A stretch of 36,416 bases of DNA from Candidatus Adlerbacteria bacterium (GTDB lineage: Bacteria; Patescibacteriota; Minisyncoccia; Phycocordibacterales; SBAW01). The notes below the pieces were generated by a model, which saw nothing but the letters and a program-made list of their open reading frames with translations, was not told where the DNA came from and made no database searches. Position 1 is the first letter of the stretch, and the number at the start of each line of letters is the position of its first letter. The DNA is taken from the NCBI GenBank assembly GCA_903900775.1, contig CAIUOD010000014.1, positions 1 through 36,416 of the forward strand, read 5' to 3'. Below are positions 14,479-23,225 of this stretch, in pieces. Position numbers and translations under genes: made by a program.

Positions 14479-16482
14479 TTAGTGAGCGGTGACCGTGAGG
14501 GTACTACTACTAACCACGACAGGGTTCGGAGAGCCGGCAGTAATGGTTACCGTATAAGTCCCATTTAGCGGAACGGTCACTGTGGTAGACCAGCGACCAT
14601 CGGTAACGGTGAGTGGTGATTGCCAAACCCCGTAACCGGCTGAAGCTTTAATGACAATATTGAAGTAATTACTACCAGAAGCAGTGCCGCTGATTGTTGG
14701 TTTATTGGATGTAGTGATAAGTGAAGCAGAGTCTATACTCGCTGAGGCAGTCGAAGAGGCAATCGTTACGACAAGCGTGTCTGATGCGAGAACATTACCA
14801 GTAATATAGTCTTTGACAGATACTGGATATGAACCTGGTGATGTTATAGCTACCGACGTTGACCAACGACCATTCACGACAGGGATGGCAGAAATCGAGC
14901 CGTAGGGTGTCTGAAAGATTACCGCAACACCAGAAGCTGTGCCCGAAACAGTTATTGACCCTGCTGTGCCAGTGAGCGAACTCGGGTTAATTGTCGCGGT
15001 TGGAGTTCCAGATGTTTGGTTAGAGTTAACTGTAAGGATGCCTTTTGCGAGAACTGTATTGTTACTTGTGTTAGTGACCACGACTGTGTATGTTCCGTTC
15101 GACAAAGGAGTCACATTCGCCCACCAACTACTGAATGACTGACATGGATGACTAATACACGTTACGGGTATAATTGCACCCCTAAACGATGCGTCGTCTT
15201 GTGATGCAGCGTAGACAACTGTGTCCTGCGCATTAGTGATAGAAATATGGAGTGGTACATCTCCAGACTCCTGCAGTTTTATGACTGGAGTAGCCGACGT
15301 CGAGAACAGCGAACTCTGATCAATCGCCACGGTTGGGGTGCCTGTTGTTTGGTTAGAGTTAACTGTAAGGATGCCGGAAACAAGGAGTGGGAGTATGCCG
15401 CTTTCACTGTTTTGAGGAACGTTGTATACACCGACGGTATACGTACCCGGCGTGAGAGTACTTCCCGTATACCCACGCATGGGCATGGACCACCGACCAT
15501 TCGTCATAGAAATTACTCCACTTGCATTGCAATCCCCCCACTTATAGCCAGGTATTGAATCGGGGCCAGTACTTCGTAGAGGAAGTGGGCCGCTCCCAAC
15601 ATAGACACATATCCAGGATGTATTGGTAACCGTTCCCGTTATGGTCGGCGTCAGAGACGTTGTGGTAAGCGAACTCTGATCAATCGTCGCGGTTGGGGTG
15701 CTGGATGTTTGGCCGCCGGTGACAGTAATAGTTTGTGAGCTAACTACAGTACCGTTCGAATCTTCAAACTTCACTGTATAGGTACCCGCCTGTTTGAACG
15801 TGTGTCCGATACTACATACAGCACCCGAACCCTGGCCACAGATTGCTCCACCGTCGGCTTCGCTGTTTACGTTGTTATAGGCTTTTATGAGTGGCGTACC
15901 GTCGCCGAAATCTATTGCTATATTATTACTTACAGAATTTGCGGGATATGCGGCAGTAATCTGTAGCGGTGCCATTCCTGTAGTTGGTTTGAACACTACT
16001 GGAACCTGCGGTTGTACTGGTGGAAGCGTTACAATATTTCCCCCACATCCCACACTGGCCCTTGTTTTGGGCCCCATGAGGCCGTAAGCCGTGTCGTTTT
16101 GTGAGGAGACGATACCAAGGGAGAGCTGGAGCTGGCCCACCGCTTGGGCGGTCACGAAGCCATAGTAACCGGTAGCACCAGCACTAAAGTAACCTTTTTG
16201 GGCGAGATAGTTCTGTAGGTTAGTGACATCGCTCCCCGTGGAGCCAAGCGTCAGATTTTGAGAAAGGTTGAGGCAGGATTGATTGGTGGCAGACGCCGAG
16301 CCGCCCAAAGCGGCAGAGACATTATTGATAACACTCTGATCCGCACCAAATGCCTGGAGCATTGAGAGAATGGAGGAGATTTGCGTTGCATTAAGACCAT
16401 CTGCCCGCACGGCGGGTGCCAGAGCGAAAGCGAATAATGAAAGGGCCACAACTAACCCCGCAAACTTTTTGCTCGAAAACAT
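14479..16482 (-). CDS. secreted peptidoglycan-binding protein with PKD and four Ig-like repeats
   Basis: 667 residues. A signal peptide (KKFAGLVVALSLFAFALAPAVRA) ends near residue 27. Residues about 75-145 are a PG_binding_1 domain (LGSTGSDVTNLQNYLAQKG, then GLMGPKTRASVGC). Residues about 160-255 resemble a PKD domain (FGDGTPLI, GHTFKQAGTYTVKF). Four Ig-like modules follow, each opening with an ATIDQSSL-type line near residues 264, 387, 497 and 584 and ending in LTV. Long identical DNA stretches are shared between modules. The protein probably binds the cell wall and displays the Ig modules. A relative is encoded at 18739-19845. Confidence 0.85.
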   Translation of the reverse strand: MFSSKKFAGLVVALSLFAFALAPAVRADGLNATQISSILSMLQAFGADQSVINNVSAALGGSASATNQSCLNLSQNLTLGSTGSDVTNLQNYLAQKGYFSAGATGYYGFVTAQAVGQLQLSLGIVSSQNDTAYGLMGPKTRASVGCGGNIVTLPPVQPQVPVVFKPTTGMAPLQITAAYPANSVSNNIAIDFGDGTPLIKAYNNVNSEADGGAICGQGSGAVCSIGHTFKQAGTYTVKFEDSNGTVVSSQTITVTGGQTSSTPTATIDQSSLTTTSLTPTITGTVTNTSWICVYVGSGPLPLRSTGPDSIPGYKWGDCNASGVISMTNGRWSMPMRGYTGSTLTPGTYTVGVYNVPQNSESGILPLLVSGILTVNSNQTTGTPTVAIDQSSLFSTSATPVIKLQESGDVPLHISITNAQDTVVYAASQDDASFRGAIIPVTCISHPCQSFSSWWANVTPLSNGTYTVVVTNTSNNTVLAKGILTVNSNQTSGTPTATINPSSLTGTAGSITVSGTASGVAVIFQTPYGSISAIPVVNGRWSTSVAITSPGSYPVSVKDYITGNVLASDTLVVTIASSTASASIDSASLITTSNKPTISGTASGSNYFNIVIKASAGYGVWQSPLTVTDGRWSTTVTVPLNGTYTVTITAGSPNPVVVSSSTLTVTAH
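15013..15042. repeat. 30-bp intragenic repeat, copy 1 (Ig linker)
   Basis: Identical to 15346-15375. It encodes the GILTVNSNQT linker between Ig modules on the minus strand. Confidence 0.9.
15346..15375. repeat. 30-bp intragenic repeat, copy 2 (Ig linker)
   Basis: Identical to 15013-15042. The adjacent segment encoding TVAIDQSSLF is also nearly identical to the one near 15668-15703. Confidence 0.9.
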
Positions 16483-16567
16483 AGAAAATAGTTATTAAAT
16501 AATAGTTTTTAAGGCGCACCAAACAACACCATAGATTCTACCATGTTAAAAATCCCCCCAAAGATGC

Positions 16568-16573
16568 TATTCT
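16568..16573 (+). promoter_or_regulatory. -10 element of the GT-C-like gene (leaderless)
   Basis: TATTCT, 6 nt before the ATG at 16580. The divergent minus-strand gene starts at 16482, so both promoters share a 97-bp spacer. Confidence 0.4.
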
Positions 16574-16579
16574 TGGCGG

Positions 16580-17626
16580 ATGAAGTGGCGGCCGCTTTTT
16601 TTTGTTTTGCTTGCCGCAGCTGTGGGAGCCTTTCTCAAGCTCTATGTTATAGGCCCATTGCCGGGGAGCAGTGACTACCAAGCCTATATCGAGACCGCGA
16701 AGTTTTTCTCGGGCGTCCCGGGGGCCCAAATGCTCCCTTTTGAAATTTTGAAGCCGCTTAATCCGATGCTGGTGGCACTTTTTGGATTTTTCGTCGGTAT
16801 ACCGCATGCTTTTCTCCTCCAATCGGTGCTGTTTTACTTTGCGCTCGCGGTGGCGATGTATTTCTTAGCACGAGAATTTTTTGAAGATGATTTTACCGCC
16901 GCCTCGGCCGGCATCCTCATGGCCTCGAGCTATCCGGTACTCAAATATGGCGTCGATATCTATGCCGACGCGGGCGCGTGGTTCTTTTATGTGCTCTCGC
17001 TCTGGCTCACGCTGAAATTCCTCAAACAGCCTGCCCGCAAAATCCTTTTTTGGAACATCGCGGTCATCACCGTGGGTTTTTTGTGGAAGGAGTATAGCGT
17101 CGTGGCGGCGATTATCTTTGGGCTCACGCTTCTCTGCCATCCCGCGCTCTCCATACGGCAAAAAATCACCAATATCGCCTGGTTTGCGGGCATCTTTTTG
17201 GCGGTCAATCTCGCCTGGCAGGCGGTGGTCTACGGCCTCTGGCACTACACATACCTCGATTGGTACCACGCGGGCGGCACGCCCGGGTTTGAGACGCAGT
17301 GGACGCCCAAAAACGTTACAAAAAGCTTTGGCGCTTTGCTCGGGCTTTTGTGGCTCGCGGTACCGATTGGTATATACAAACTGCGCAATCTCTCGAACTA
17401 TCAGAAAATATTTTTACTATGCGCCGTGCCACCGCCTTTTATCGCGCTCTTGTGGGGATTTGTTTCGAGCCGGCTCTTTTTTGTCATCGCCGTGCCGTTG
17501 ATGCTCTCGGCACTCTTCGGCATGCAATCTGCCTTTAAAAGCCGCACTGCGCTCGCGATTTGTACCACGATTGCCGTCATTGCGAATATCGCGTGGCTCT
17601 TTTTCTCTTATGCCATCAACATCTAA
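16580..17626 (+). CDS. polytopic membrane protein, probable GT-C-type glycosyltransferase
   Basis: 348 residues with roughly nine or ten membrane helices. The N-terminal part has SSDYQAYIETAKFF after the first helix, where GT-C enzymes keep a catalytic acidic residue, and later YGVDIYADAGAWFFYVLSLW. GT-C enzymes move sugars from polyprenyl-phosphate donors outside the membrane. I cannot name a family more exactly. The next gene, a GT2-GtrA fusion that would make and flip such a donor, overlaps it by 17 nt, which supports this reading. Confidence 0.65.
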   Translation: MKWRPLFFVLLAAAVGAFLKLYVIGPLPGSSDYQAYIETAKFFSGVPGAQMLPFEILKPLNPMLVALFGFFVGIPHAFLLQSVLFYFALAVAMYFLAREFFEDDFTAASAGILMASSYPVLKYGVDIYADAGAWFFYVLSLWLTLKFLKQPARKILFWNIAVITVGFLWKEYSVVAAIIFGLTLLCHPALSIRQKITNIAWFAGIFLAVNLAWQAVVYGLWHYTYLDWYHAGGTPGFETQWTPKNVTKSFGALLGLLWLAVPIGIYKLRNLSNYQKIFLLCAVPPPFIALLWGFVSSRLFFVIAVPLMLSALFGMQSAFKSRTALAICTTIAVIANIAWLFFSYAINI

Positions 17627-18737
17627 TTCATCCCGGCTCCTCTCGGTCATTGTGCCCTGCTACAACGAGCCTACGACCATTGCCGAAGTTGTAGAAAAAG
17701 TGCTTGCCTCGCCGCTACCTCTCGGTTGGGAGAAAGAAATTATCATCGTCGACGACGGCTCACACGAGCAGACGAAAATAGCGCTCCAAAAAATCGAGCA
17801 CGCAGCTTACCCCAATGTCTTAGTTATTTATCGAAAGAAAAATGGCGGCAAAGGTGCTGCGGTAAAAGAGGGTTTGGGCGCGGCACAGGGCGATTATTGC
17901 ATCATCCAAGATGCCGATCTTGAGCTCGACCCGGGCGACTATGCCACACTCCTCTCCCCCATCCATGCAGGAGCGGCGACTGTGGTATTTGGCTATCGAA
18001 CGCTTGCACAGAAAGAAGGCCAGAAAGCACTCTATTTTTGGGGCGGGCGCGCCATTTCGATGCTGTATAACTTCTGTTTTTGGACGAAATTCAAGGATAT
18101 CCCCTGCTGTTATAAAGTGTTCGGCCGCGAACACATCAAGGCACTCAAGGCGTGCCCGAGCGACGATTTTGTTTTTGACGCTATCGAGCTTACGCGCGAG
18201 ATCTCGCGGGGCGGCCACTACACCCAAGTGCCGGTCTCGTACTATCCGCGGACGCATGACGAAGGAAAGAAGCTCAGTTGGGTGCACGGCGTGCGTTGTG
18301 CCGTCTCTATCGTGCTCTTGCGGCTCGGGCTCGGGAGCCGCGTGCCGCCCGCCCATGAATTTTTAAAACTGGGGCGATTTTTCACCTCGGGTGTCGCGAC
18401 GGTCATCGTCAACATAACCGCGCTCTATATACTCACCGAGTATGCGCAGGTGTGGTATCTCACCTCGTCTGTTATCGCCTTTTGCATATCCTACGGGGTT
18501 AACTTTTTACTCCAAAAATTCTGGACATTCCAAAATAGAGAACTCCGCGGGGCGCATAAACAACTCGCGCTCCACCTTTGCCTGGCACTCGCAAACCTCG
18601 TGCTCAACACACTCGTCCTTTTTGCTTTAGTGCACTACCTGCACCTCTGGTACATCGCGGCACAGATACTCGCGGTAGCCATCATTGCGCTTGATAGTTT
18701 CTTCCTCTCCCGTCTTATTTTTGCGCCCAGAACTTAA
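17610..18737 (+). CDS. GT2 polyprenyl-phosphate glycosyltransferase fused to GtrA-like flippase
   Basis: 375 residues from the ATG at 17610, which overlaps the preceding gene by 17 nt. Residues about 8-235 are a GT2 domain of the dolichol-phosphate mannose synthase type: LSVIVPCYNEPTTIAEVVEK, IIIVDDGS, KNGGKGAAVKEGL and the DxD-like QDADLELDP. Residues about 250-370 form a GtrA domain with four helices (FFTSGVATVIVNITALYILT, GVNFLLQKFWTF). The GT2 part should load a sugar onto polyprenyl phosphate on the cytosolic face and the GtrA part should flip it. An upstream in-frame ATG at 17571 would lengthen the overlap and is less likely. Confidence 0.92.
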   Translation: MPSTSNSSRLLSVIVPCYNEPTTIAEVVEKVLASPLPLGWEKEIIIVDDGSHEQTKIALQKIEHAAYPNVLVIYRKKNGGKGAAVKEGLGAAQGDYCIIQDADLELDPGDYATLLSPIHAGAATVVFGYRTLAQKEGQKALYFWGGRAISMLYNFCFWTKFKDIPCCYKVFGREHIKALKACPSDDFVFDAIELTREISRGGHYTQVPVSYYPRTHDEGKKLSWVHGVRCAVSIVLLRLGLGSRVPPAHEFLKLGRFFTSGVATVIVNITALYILTEYAQVWYLTSSVIAFCISYGVNFLLQKFWTFQNRELRGAHKQLALHLCLALANLVLNTLVLFALVHYLHLWYIAAQILAVAIIALDSFFLSRLIFAPRT

Positions 18738-18738
18738 T

Positions 18739-19845
18739 TTATTGCCCTGCGTACGCGGCTTTTTCGGCCTGGATTGTTGCTATTTGTTGTTCCGCACTCA
18801 CGGGAGTTGCGACCGACGGATCGAGGGCGAGAATGGTTTTAACAAGGCCTAAAAGTTTAGCATCTTCACCGGGCATGCCAGTCCAACCTGCCGCATCTGA
18901 AATACTTAGAAAATTGTTGGCTGAGAGAGGGACAATTCTGTTAAGGCTCTTGTTTTGACCGTAAAACATGTGCAATCCTCCCATAGTGTTTATCGAAATA
19001 TCTGCCGGCTTCCCTCCACTGGCCGGCGCATAATCATTTGCTCCAGAGGAGACTGCGACCATCCACACATGTTGCGTGGTATTAAAGTAATATGTTTTTG
19101 GGTCACACGTGCCACAAGCTCCAGCCGGGATTTTATAACTCAAATCGGATGACGTGATTTTATCGATGTCCACCTCCATCCCGTTGCCGCGCACCATTAT
19201 CCTGCCCGCTGACAAATTGCCTGCTTTATCGGTAGTCCCTGCAAACATACCTTTCCCGGTCTCGGACATGTTCGTGACAGTCCACCCGCTCGGATACCAG
19301 AACGAAAAACCAAAATCGGCATCGGTATATTGCGACATGCCGGGGACGGAGATTGATTGCGGTGTGCCAACAACCGTTAGTGTCCCGGAGGCAAGGGTGG
19401 TGTCTACTTTGTCAGTGCCTTGCCCCACATTAACTATCGCCCCTATAAGAGCCTCCGTACTTTGATCAGCACCTTGAAGAGTATAAGACCAGCGACTATC
19501 TACTACCGGCACCACACTGCGCTCAAGAACTCTTCCTCCCGTATAAGTCGCTGTGTGCTCCATAATAATACTGACGGCAACATCAGAAATGCCAGCGGCC
19601 GTGCCCGTGACAGTCCAGTGCCCCGGGGACAATGCGAGTGAACTTTGGTCGATAGTTGCCGATGGTATCTGAGTAGTATCTTCCGTTTGCCCTGTACTCG
19701 TCGCAGCTGGCACGAAGTTGGAGAGATCAATCGAGGCGGGTATATGGCGCGTTTGGAGATAAAAGTACGCACTACCGCTCACGACTAAAATCCCCAAAAT
19801 AATAATGAGCGGCCACAGGAGCGCGAACCCGCGTTGGTTTTTCAT
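18739..19845 (-). CDS. membrane-anchored Ig-like / PsbP-like surface protein
   Basis: 368 residues. The N-terminus MKNQRGFALLWPLIIILGIL resembles a type IV prepilin leader (G-F junction) but lacks the glutamate at +5, so a plain membrane anchor is likelier. Residues about 60-155 are an Ig-like module opening with SATIDQSSLALSPGHW and closing ASGTLTVVG, the same type as in the protein at 14479. Residues about 165-345 begin with DADFGFSFWYPSGWTV, a PsbP-like pattern seen in many exported proteins of this group. TATACT lies 7 nt before the ATG. The stop is 1 nt from the stop of the convergent GT2-GtrA gene, with no terminator seen between. Confidence 0.8.
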   Translation of the reverse strand: MKNQRGFALLWPLIIILGILVVSGSAYFYLQTRHIPASIDLSNFVPAATSTGQTEDTTQIPSATIDQSSLALSPGHWTVTGTAAGISDVAVSIIMEHTATYTGGRVLERSVVPVVDSRWSYTLQGADQSTEALIGAIVNVGQGTDKVDTTLASGTLTVVGTPQSISVPGMSQYTDADFGFSFWYPSGWTVTNMSETGKGMFAGTTDKAGNLSAGRIMVRGNGMEVDIDKITSSDLSYKIPAGACGTCDPKTYYFNTTQHVWMVAVSSGANDYAPASGGKPADISINTMGGLHMFYGQNKSLNRIVPLSANNFLSISDAAGWTGMPGEDAKLLGLVKTILALDPSVATPVSAEQQIATIQAEKAAYAGQ

Positions 19846-19852
19846 ACCCGCT

Positions 19853-19858
19853 AGTATA
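19853..19858 (-). promoter_or_regulatory. -10 element of the Ig/PsbP-like gene (leaderless)
   Basis: TATACT on the minus strand, 7 nt before the ATG at 19845. Confidence 0.5.
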
Positions 19859-19863
19859 GCGTG

Positions 19864-22161
19864 CTATTTTTGCTCCGGTGGTTTGAGCGTACCGTTTTGG
19901 ATCTGGGTGATGACCGTCTGGATTTGGGTTGCCAGTGCAGGATTTTCTTTAATCGCCGCCTGGAGCTCAAGCACCGTGTCGCGAGTGTCGGCAATGCCGA
20001 AGTAGAATTGCGCCAGATTAATATAATTTTCTATAGTAGCCGGATTTTTGGCGATACGCGCCTGCCAGATGCTCACCACGCGATTATATTGTTTGGTATT
20101 GGTGTAGACCTGTACGAGCCGCGCATCATCCACTAAGACCGTGCCAAAACCCTGGGTCAAGAGTGCATCGGCCTGCGCATTTTGCCCGGCGTAATAGAGC
20201 CCCGAAGCGTAGAGAATGCGCGCGTCGGTGTAGGCCGGTTCCTCGTCGAAGGCTTTTTTAAGTATCGGGAGCGCATCAGCGAGATCGCTCTCATTGATGT
20301 AGAGCACGCCAAGCTGGAACATGATTTGCTGTTTCTGCGGCGAGTCGGCGAGTGCCGCTTTAAGCTCAACCTGCGCTTGAGGCAACTGCCCCGACGCCTG
20401 CAAAAACGTGCCGTCAAAAAGCTCCAGCCGCGCGTCGTGCTGGCGTTGTGCCAGGAGTGCCTGCCCCGCGCTTTGCGCAAGCGTCGCGAGGCTTTGTTTA
20501 ACGGCCGGATCAACCGAGCTTGACTGTAATTCGGTCGAGGTAAATTGCCAGAGCTGTTCCGTCACCTCCTGCTTGCCGAGTGGGCCACCCGGCCAGATGC
20601 CCTCGCCGAGCGCTGATTGGAACCCCGCCAGATTTTGTTTTGGATCCTTCGGTTGTGCCGAGAGACTGCCCGAGCTGTCGGCAACTGCCACCTGGGTCGT
20701 GATAGCGCCAACGAGCGTCTGCGCCCGCACGATGCCCGGCGCATTCAGCACCCATGCCCCGAGCCCCACACCGACGATGATAAACGGCAGGGCGATAGCA
20801 ATAGCCTGATCGCCCACCGGCCGCGAGAGCGCCATGAAGCCAGGTAGTTTTTTCTGCGAGAGCCCGTGTGCCAGCGCGAGCACGACTAAGAAATAGACCG
20901 AGCTCGAGAGATTGTCGAAGACGAAGAGATTGTTGAAGGCGTAAGCGGCCAGGAGCCCTATAAAGGCCGCCTGCTCGGGCACCGAGAGGGCGCTCCCCGC
21001 AATAGCCACCACGGCCAAGACAAAGAGCGAGACATAGAGCAGGAAGGCCGGGAGGCCGCCCGCGACGAGCCAGTCGAGGAATTGATTGTGCGCCCTATCG
21101 AACCACGACTCCTGGTCATACATCGCGGGGCTGTAATAGTTGTTGAAGACGTAGCTAAAATTTTCCTGCCCCCAACCGAGCGCCATGGTCTTAGGGCTCT
21201 GCACAAAACCCTGATACGCCATGTGCCAGATGAGGAAACGCGCCTCGGTTGTTTTATCGGTGAGCGAAATGGAGGCTACGCGGTTGAGCGTGTTTGATTT
21301 TTGCACTATGGCCGTATTTTTAAGCGCAAAGAATGCGATAACGAGCACCGCTATCACCCCAATGGCGCCCATCGAAACTTTCCGCAAAGCGCGCCATTCT
21401 GGCTGGCGCGCCGCGCGCCAGATGATCCACAAGGCGCCGAGTACAAGCCCGCCCACAAGCCCCAAGAGCGCGCCGCGCGTCTCGGTCTCGAAGAGCGCGG
21501 TGAACTGGAGCACCAGAGCGATGCCGTAGAGCGATTGAGCCACGGCCGAGCTCCGTTGGCGCACCAGCAAAAAGAGCGTGAAGAACATATTGAAGAGCAT
21601 AAAGACGGCGAGGTAGGTCGCGTTGCCCAAAGTCGCATCGAGCCGCCCTTGATCAATCGCTATGGCGCCGCCAATTTGAAAGAGTGCGTACACTCCCATG
21701 AGCACGCTCGAGAGGATTGAGCACTGTAGGAGCCGCTCCCACCACTTCTCTGCCTCGACGACCGCACCAAGAATAATGAAGTAGACGAAGAGATGCAGGA
21801 GAGTGAGGTAGCCTTCCATGCGCTCGAAGTTGCTCCAGAAGCTCTTGGTCGGGTCAGCACTAAAAATAGTGGCGATGCCCATCCACACCACAAAAGCTGT
21901 GAGTGCCCACAATATGCACGAGGCGCGCGGGCGATACTTCGGCTCGCGCAGGGCCAAGACGAGATAGAGCCCGAGAAGGATTTCAATCAGTAGGCGAAAG
22001 ACGAAGTTCTTCCCCACAATGAAAGGGAAGAACGCATTGACCGGGAACGCGATATTAAAAATATCAGGGAAAACACTGCCATTAGCGACAATAAAAGGCA
22101 CAAAAAAAACGAGGCACAGCCCGCCAATAACTGCAAAGCGCAGGGGTTTGAGGTATGACAT
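19864..22161 (-). CDS. O-antigen ligase-type membrane protein with C-terminal TPR repeats
   Basis: 765 residues. About twelve membrane helices cover residues 10-475, including the Wzy_C/O-antigen ligase core (FETETRGALLGLVGGLVLG and GWGQENFSYVFNNYY, then WFDRAHNQFLDWLVAGGLPA with the conserved His). Residues about 560-755 are tetratricopeptide repeats with Ala/Leu-rich helices. Ligases of this family join polyprenyl-linked glycans to an acceptor outside the membrane; fused TPRs occur in enzymes that act on protein glycans, so a protein acceptor is possible. TATAGT lies 8 nt before the ATG. Confidence 0.92.
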   Translation of the reverse strand: MSYLKPLRFAVIGGLCLVFFVPFIVANGSVFPDIFNIAFPVNAFFPFIVGKNFVFRLLIEILLGLYLVLALREPKYRPRASCILWALTAFVVWMGIATIFSADPTKSFWSNFERMEGYLTLLHLFVYFIILGAVVEAEKWWERLLQCSILSSVLMGVYALFQIGGAIAIDQGRLDATLGNATYLAVFMLFNMFFTLFLLVRQRSSAVAQSLYGIALVLQFTALFETETRGALLGLVGGLVLGALWIIWRAARQPEWRALRKVSMGAIGVIAVLVIAFFALKNTAIVQKSNTLNRVASISLTDKTTEARFLIWHMAYQGFVQSPKTMALGWGQENFSYVFNNYYSPAMYDQESWFDRAHNQFLDWLVAGGLPAFLLYVSLFVLAVVAIAGSALSVPEQAAFIGLLAAYAFNNLFVFDNLSSSVYFLVVLALAHGLSQKKLPGFMALSRPVGDQAIAIALPFIIVGVGLGAWVLNAPGIVRAQTLVGAITTQVAVADSSGSLSAQPKDPKQNLAGFQSALGEGIWPGGPLGKQEVTEQLWQFTSTELQSSSVDPAVKQSLATLAQSAGQALLAQRQHDARLELFDGTFLQASGQLPQAQVELKAALADSPQKQQIMFQLGVLYINESDLADALPILKKAFDEEPAYTDARILYASGLYYAGQNAQADALLTQGFGTVLVDDARLVQVYTNTKQYNRVVSIWQARIAKNPATIENYINLAQFYFGIADTRDTVLELQAAIKENPALATQIQTVITQIQNGTLKPPEQK

Positions 22162-22169
22162 ACAGAGAT

Positions 22170-22175
22170 ACTATA
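22170..22175 (-). promoter_or_regulatory. -10 element of the ligase gene (leaderless)
   Basis: TATAGT on the minus strand, 8 nt before the ATG at 22161. It lies next to the epimerase stop. Confidence 0.5.
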
Positions 22176-23210
22176 TCAGAAAAACAGTTTGACGAAACCT
22201 AGTATCCCTTGCTTCCATGGCACGCGATGGGAGATGCCGCCGACCCCCTTAAACTCTCCTTGATGTGCCAGATACCACTCAAAATTGCGCACCAACGCCT
22301 GCTTATTGGAATATATCGGCTCCCAATCAAGCTTGGTTTCGGCTTTCTCGATTGAGACAAAACTGTCTTTAGAGGCCGTCTCATATACCCATTTGTACAG
22401 CGGTGAGAGATGTAGCAATTCCAAGAGGCGCAACATCCAGATGGCGGGCGCGGCGGGCAGGCCGATCATTTTTTTGCCGAATCCAGCCCTATTGAGCACT
22501 GCCTGGTAATCCTCACGCATGGTGGCAAACTCCTTGGCGCCGATGTTAAACGTGTCATTGATGACGCACGCATCTTTGGCGGCACACAAATCAATGGCCA
22601 CGCACAAATCCTCGACGTCGAGCAGTTGGTAGTGATTGCGGCCATTGCCGAGGAGCGGGAAATTCTTCCCCGCCGCCGCCCAATCATAAAAAAGCGCGAA
22701 AACGCCGAGCCGCTCTGGACCCACGAACGACTTAGGCCGGATGATAGGGACGATCATCCCTTTTTTGCGATACTCCAGGCAGATTTCTTCGGCCGCAATC
22801 TTTGCTTTGCCGTACTCACCCACCCCGCTCAGTTGGTCGGTCTCATACAGCGGGTGGTGATCGGGTATGCCGTACACCGCAGTGGAGGAGATATGGATGA
22901 CTCGTTTGACGCCGCACTGCCGCGCCGCCTCAAGCACATTGCGCGTGCCATCGATGTCGGTCGTGCGGATATCTTCCGGTGTATAGAGCGGCAGCGCCGC
23001 TGCCGCGTGCACGACTATATCGGCGCCCACCATCGCCTCCTTGAGCGGTGCAAAATTGCGGATGTCGTTGGTGATCACCCGCACGCGGTCCTGCTCTGGA
23101 TAATCAAACGGCGCAAAATCGTAGGAAGCAACTTCGTGCCCGCGCGCCAAAAGATAACGAGAGAGATTGATGCCTAAAAATCCCGCCCCGCCGGTGATAA
23201 AAAATTTCAT
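22176..23210 (-). CDS. NAD-dependent epimerase/dehydratase (extended SDR)
   Basis: 344 residues. Rossmann motif FITGGAGFLGINLSRYL at the N-terminus, VVHAAAALPLY, ISSTAVYG (catalytic Ser/Thr) and YGKAK for the catalytic Tyr and Lys. RPKSFVGPERLGVFALFYDW and NHYQLLDVEDLC fit sugar-nucleotide epimerases. The substrate cannot be told from sequence. It sits between the ligase and the HAD-UbiA gene, so an activated or lipid-linked sugar is likely. TAGAAT lies 6 nt before the ATG. Confidence 0.92.
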   Translation of the reverse strand: MKFFITGGAGFLGINLSRYLLARGHEVASYDFAPFDYPEQDRVRVITNDIRNFAPLKEAMVGADIVVHAAAALPLYTPEDIRTTDIDGTRNVLEAARQCGVKRVIHISSTAVYGIPDHHPLYETDQLSGVGEYGKAKIAAEEICLEYRKKGMIVPIIRPKSFVGPERLGVFALFYDWAAAGKNFPLLGNGRNHYQLLDVEDLCVAIDLCAAKDACVINDTFNIGAKEFATMREDYQAVLNRAGFGKKMIGLPAAPAIWMLRLLELLHLSPLYKWVYETASKDSFVSIEKAETKLDWEPIYSNKQALVRNFEWYLAHQGEFKGVGGISHRVPWKQGILGFVKLFF

Positions 23211-23216
23211 GTATTT

Positions 23217-23222
23217 ATTCTA
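23217..23222 (-). promoter_or_regulatory. -10 element of the epimerase gene (leaderless)
   Basis: TAGAAT on the minus strand, 6 nt before the ATG at 23210. Confidence 0.45.
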
Positions 23223-23225
23223 CTA

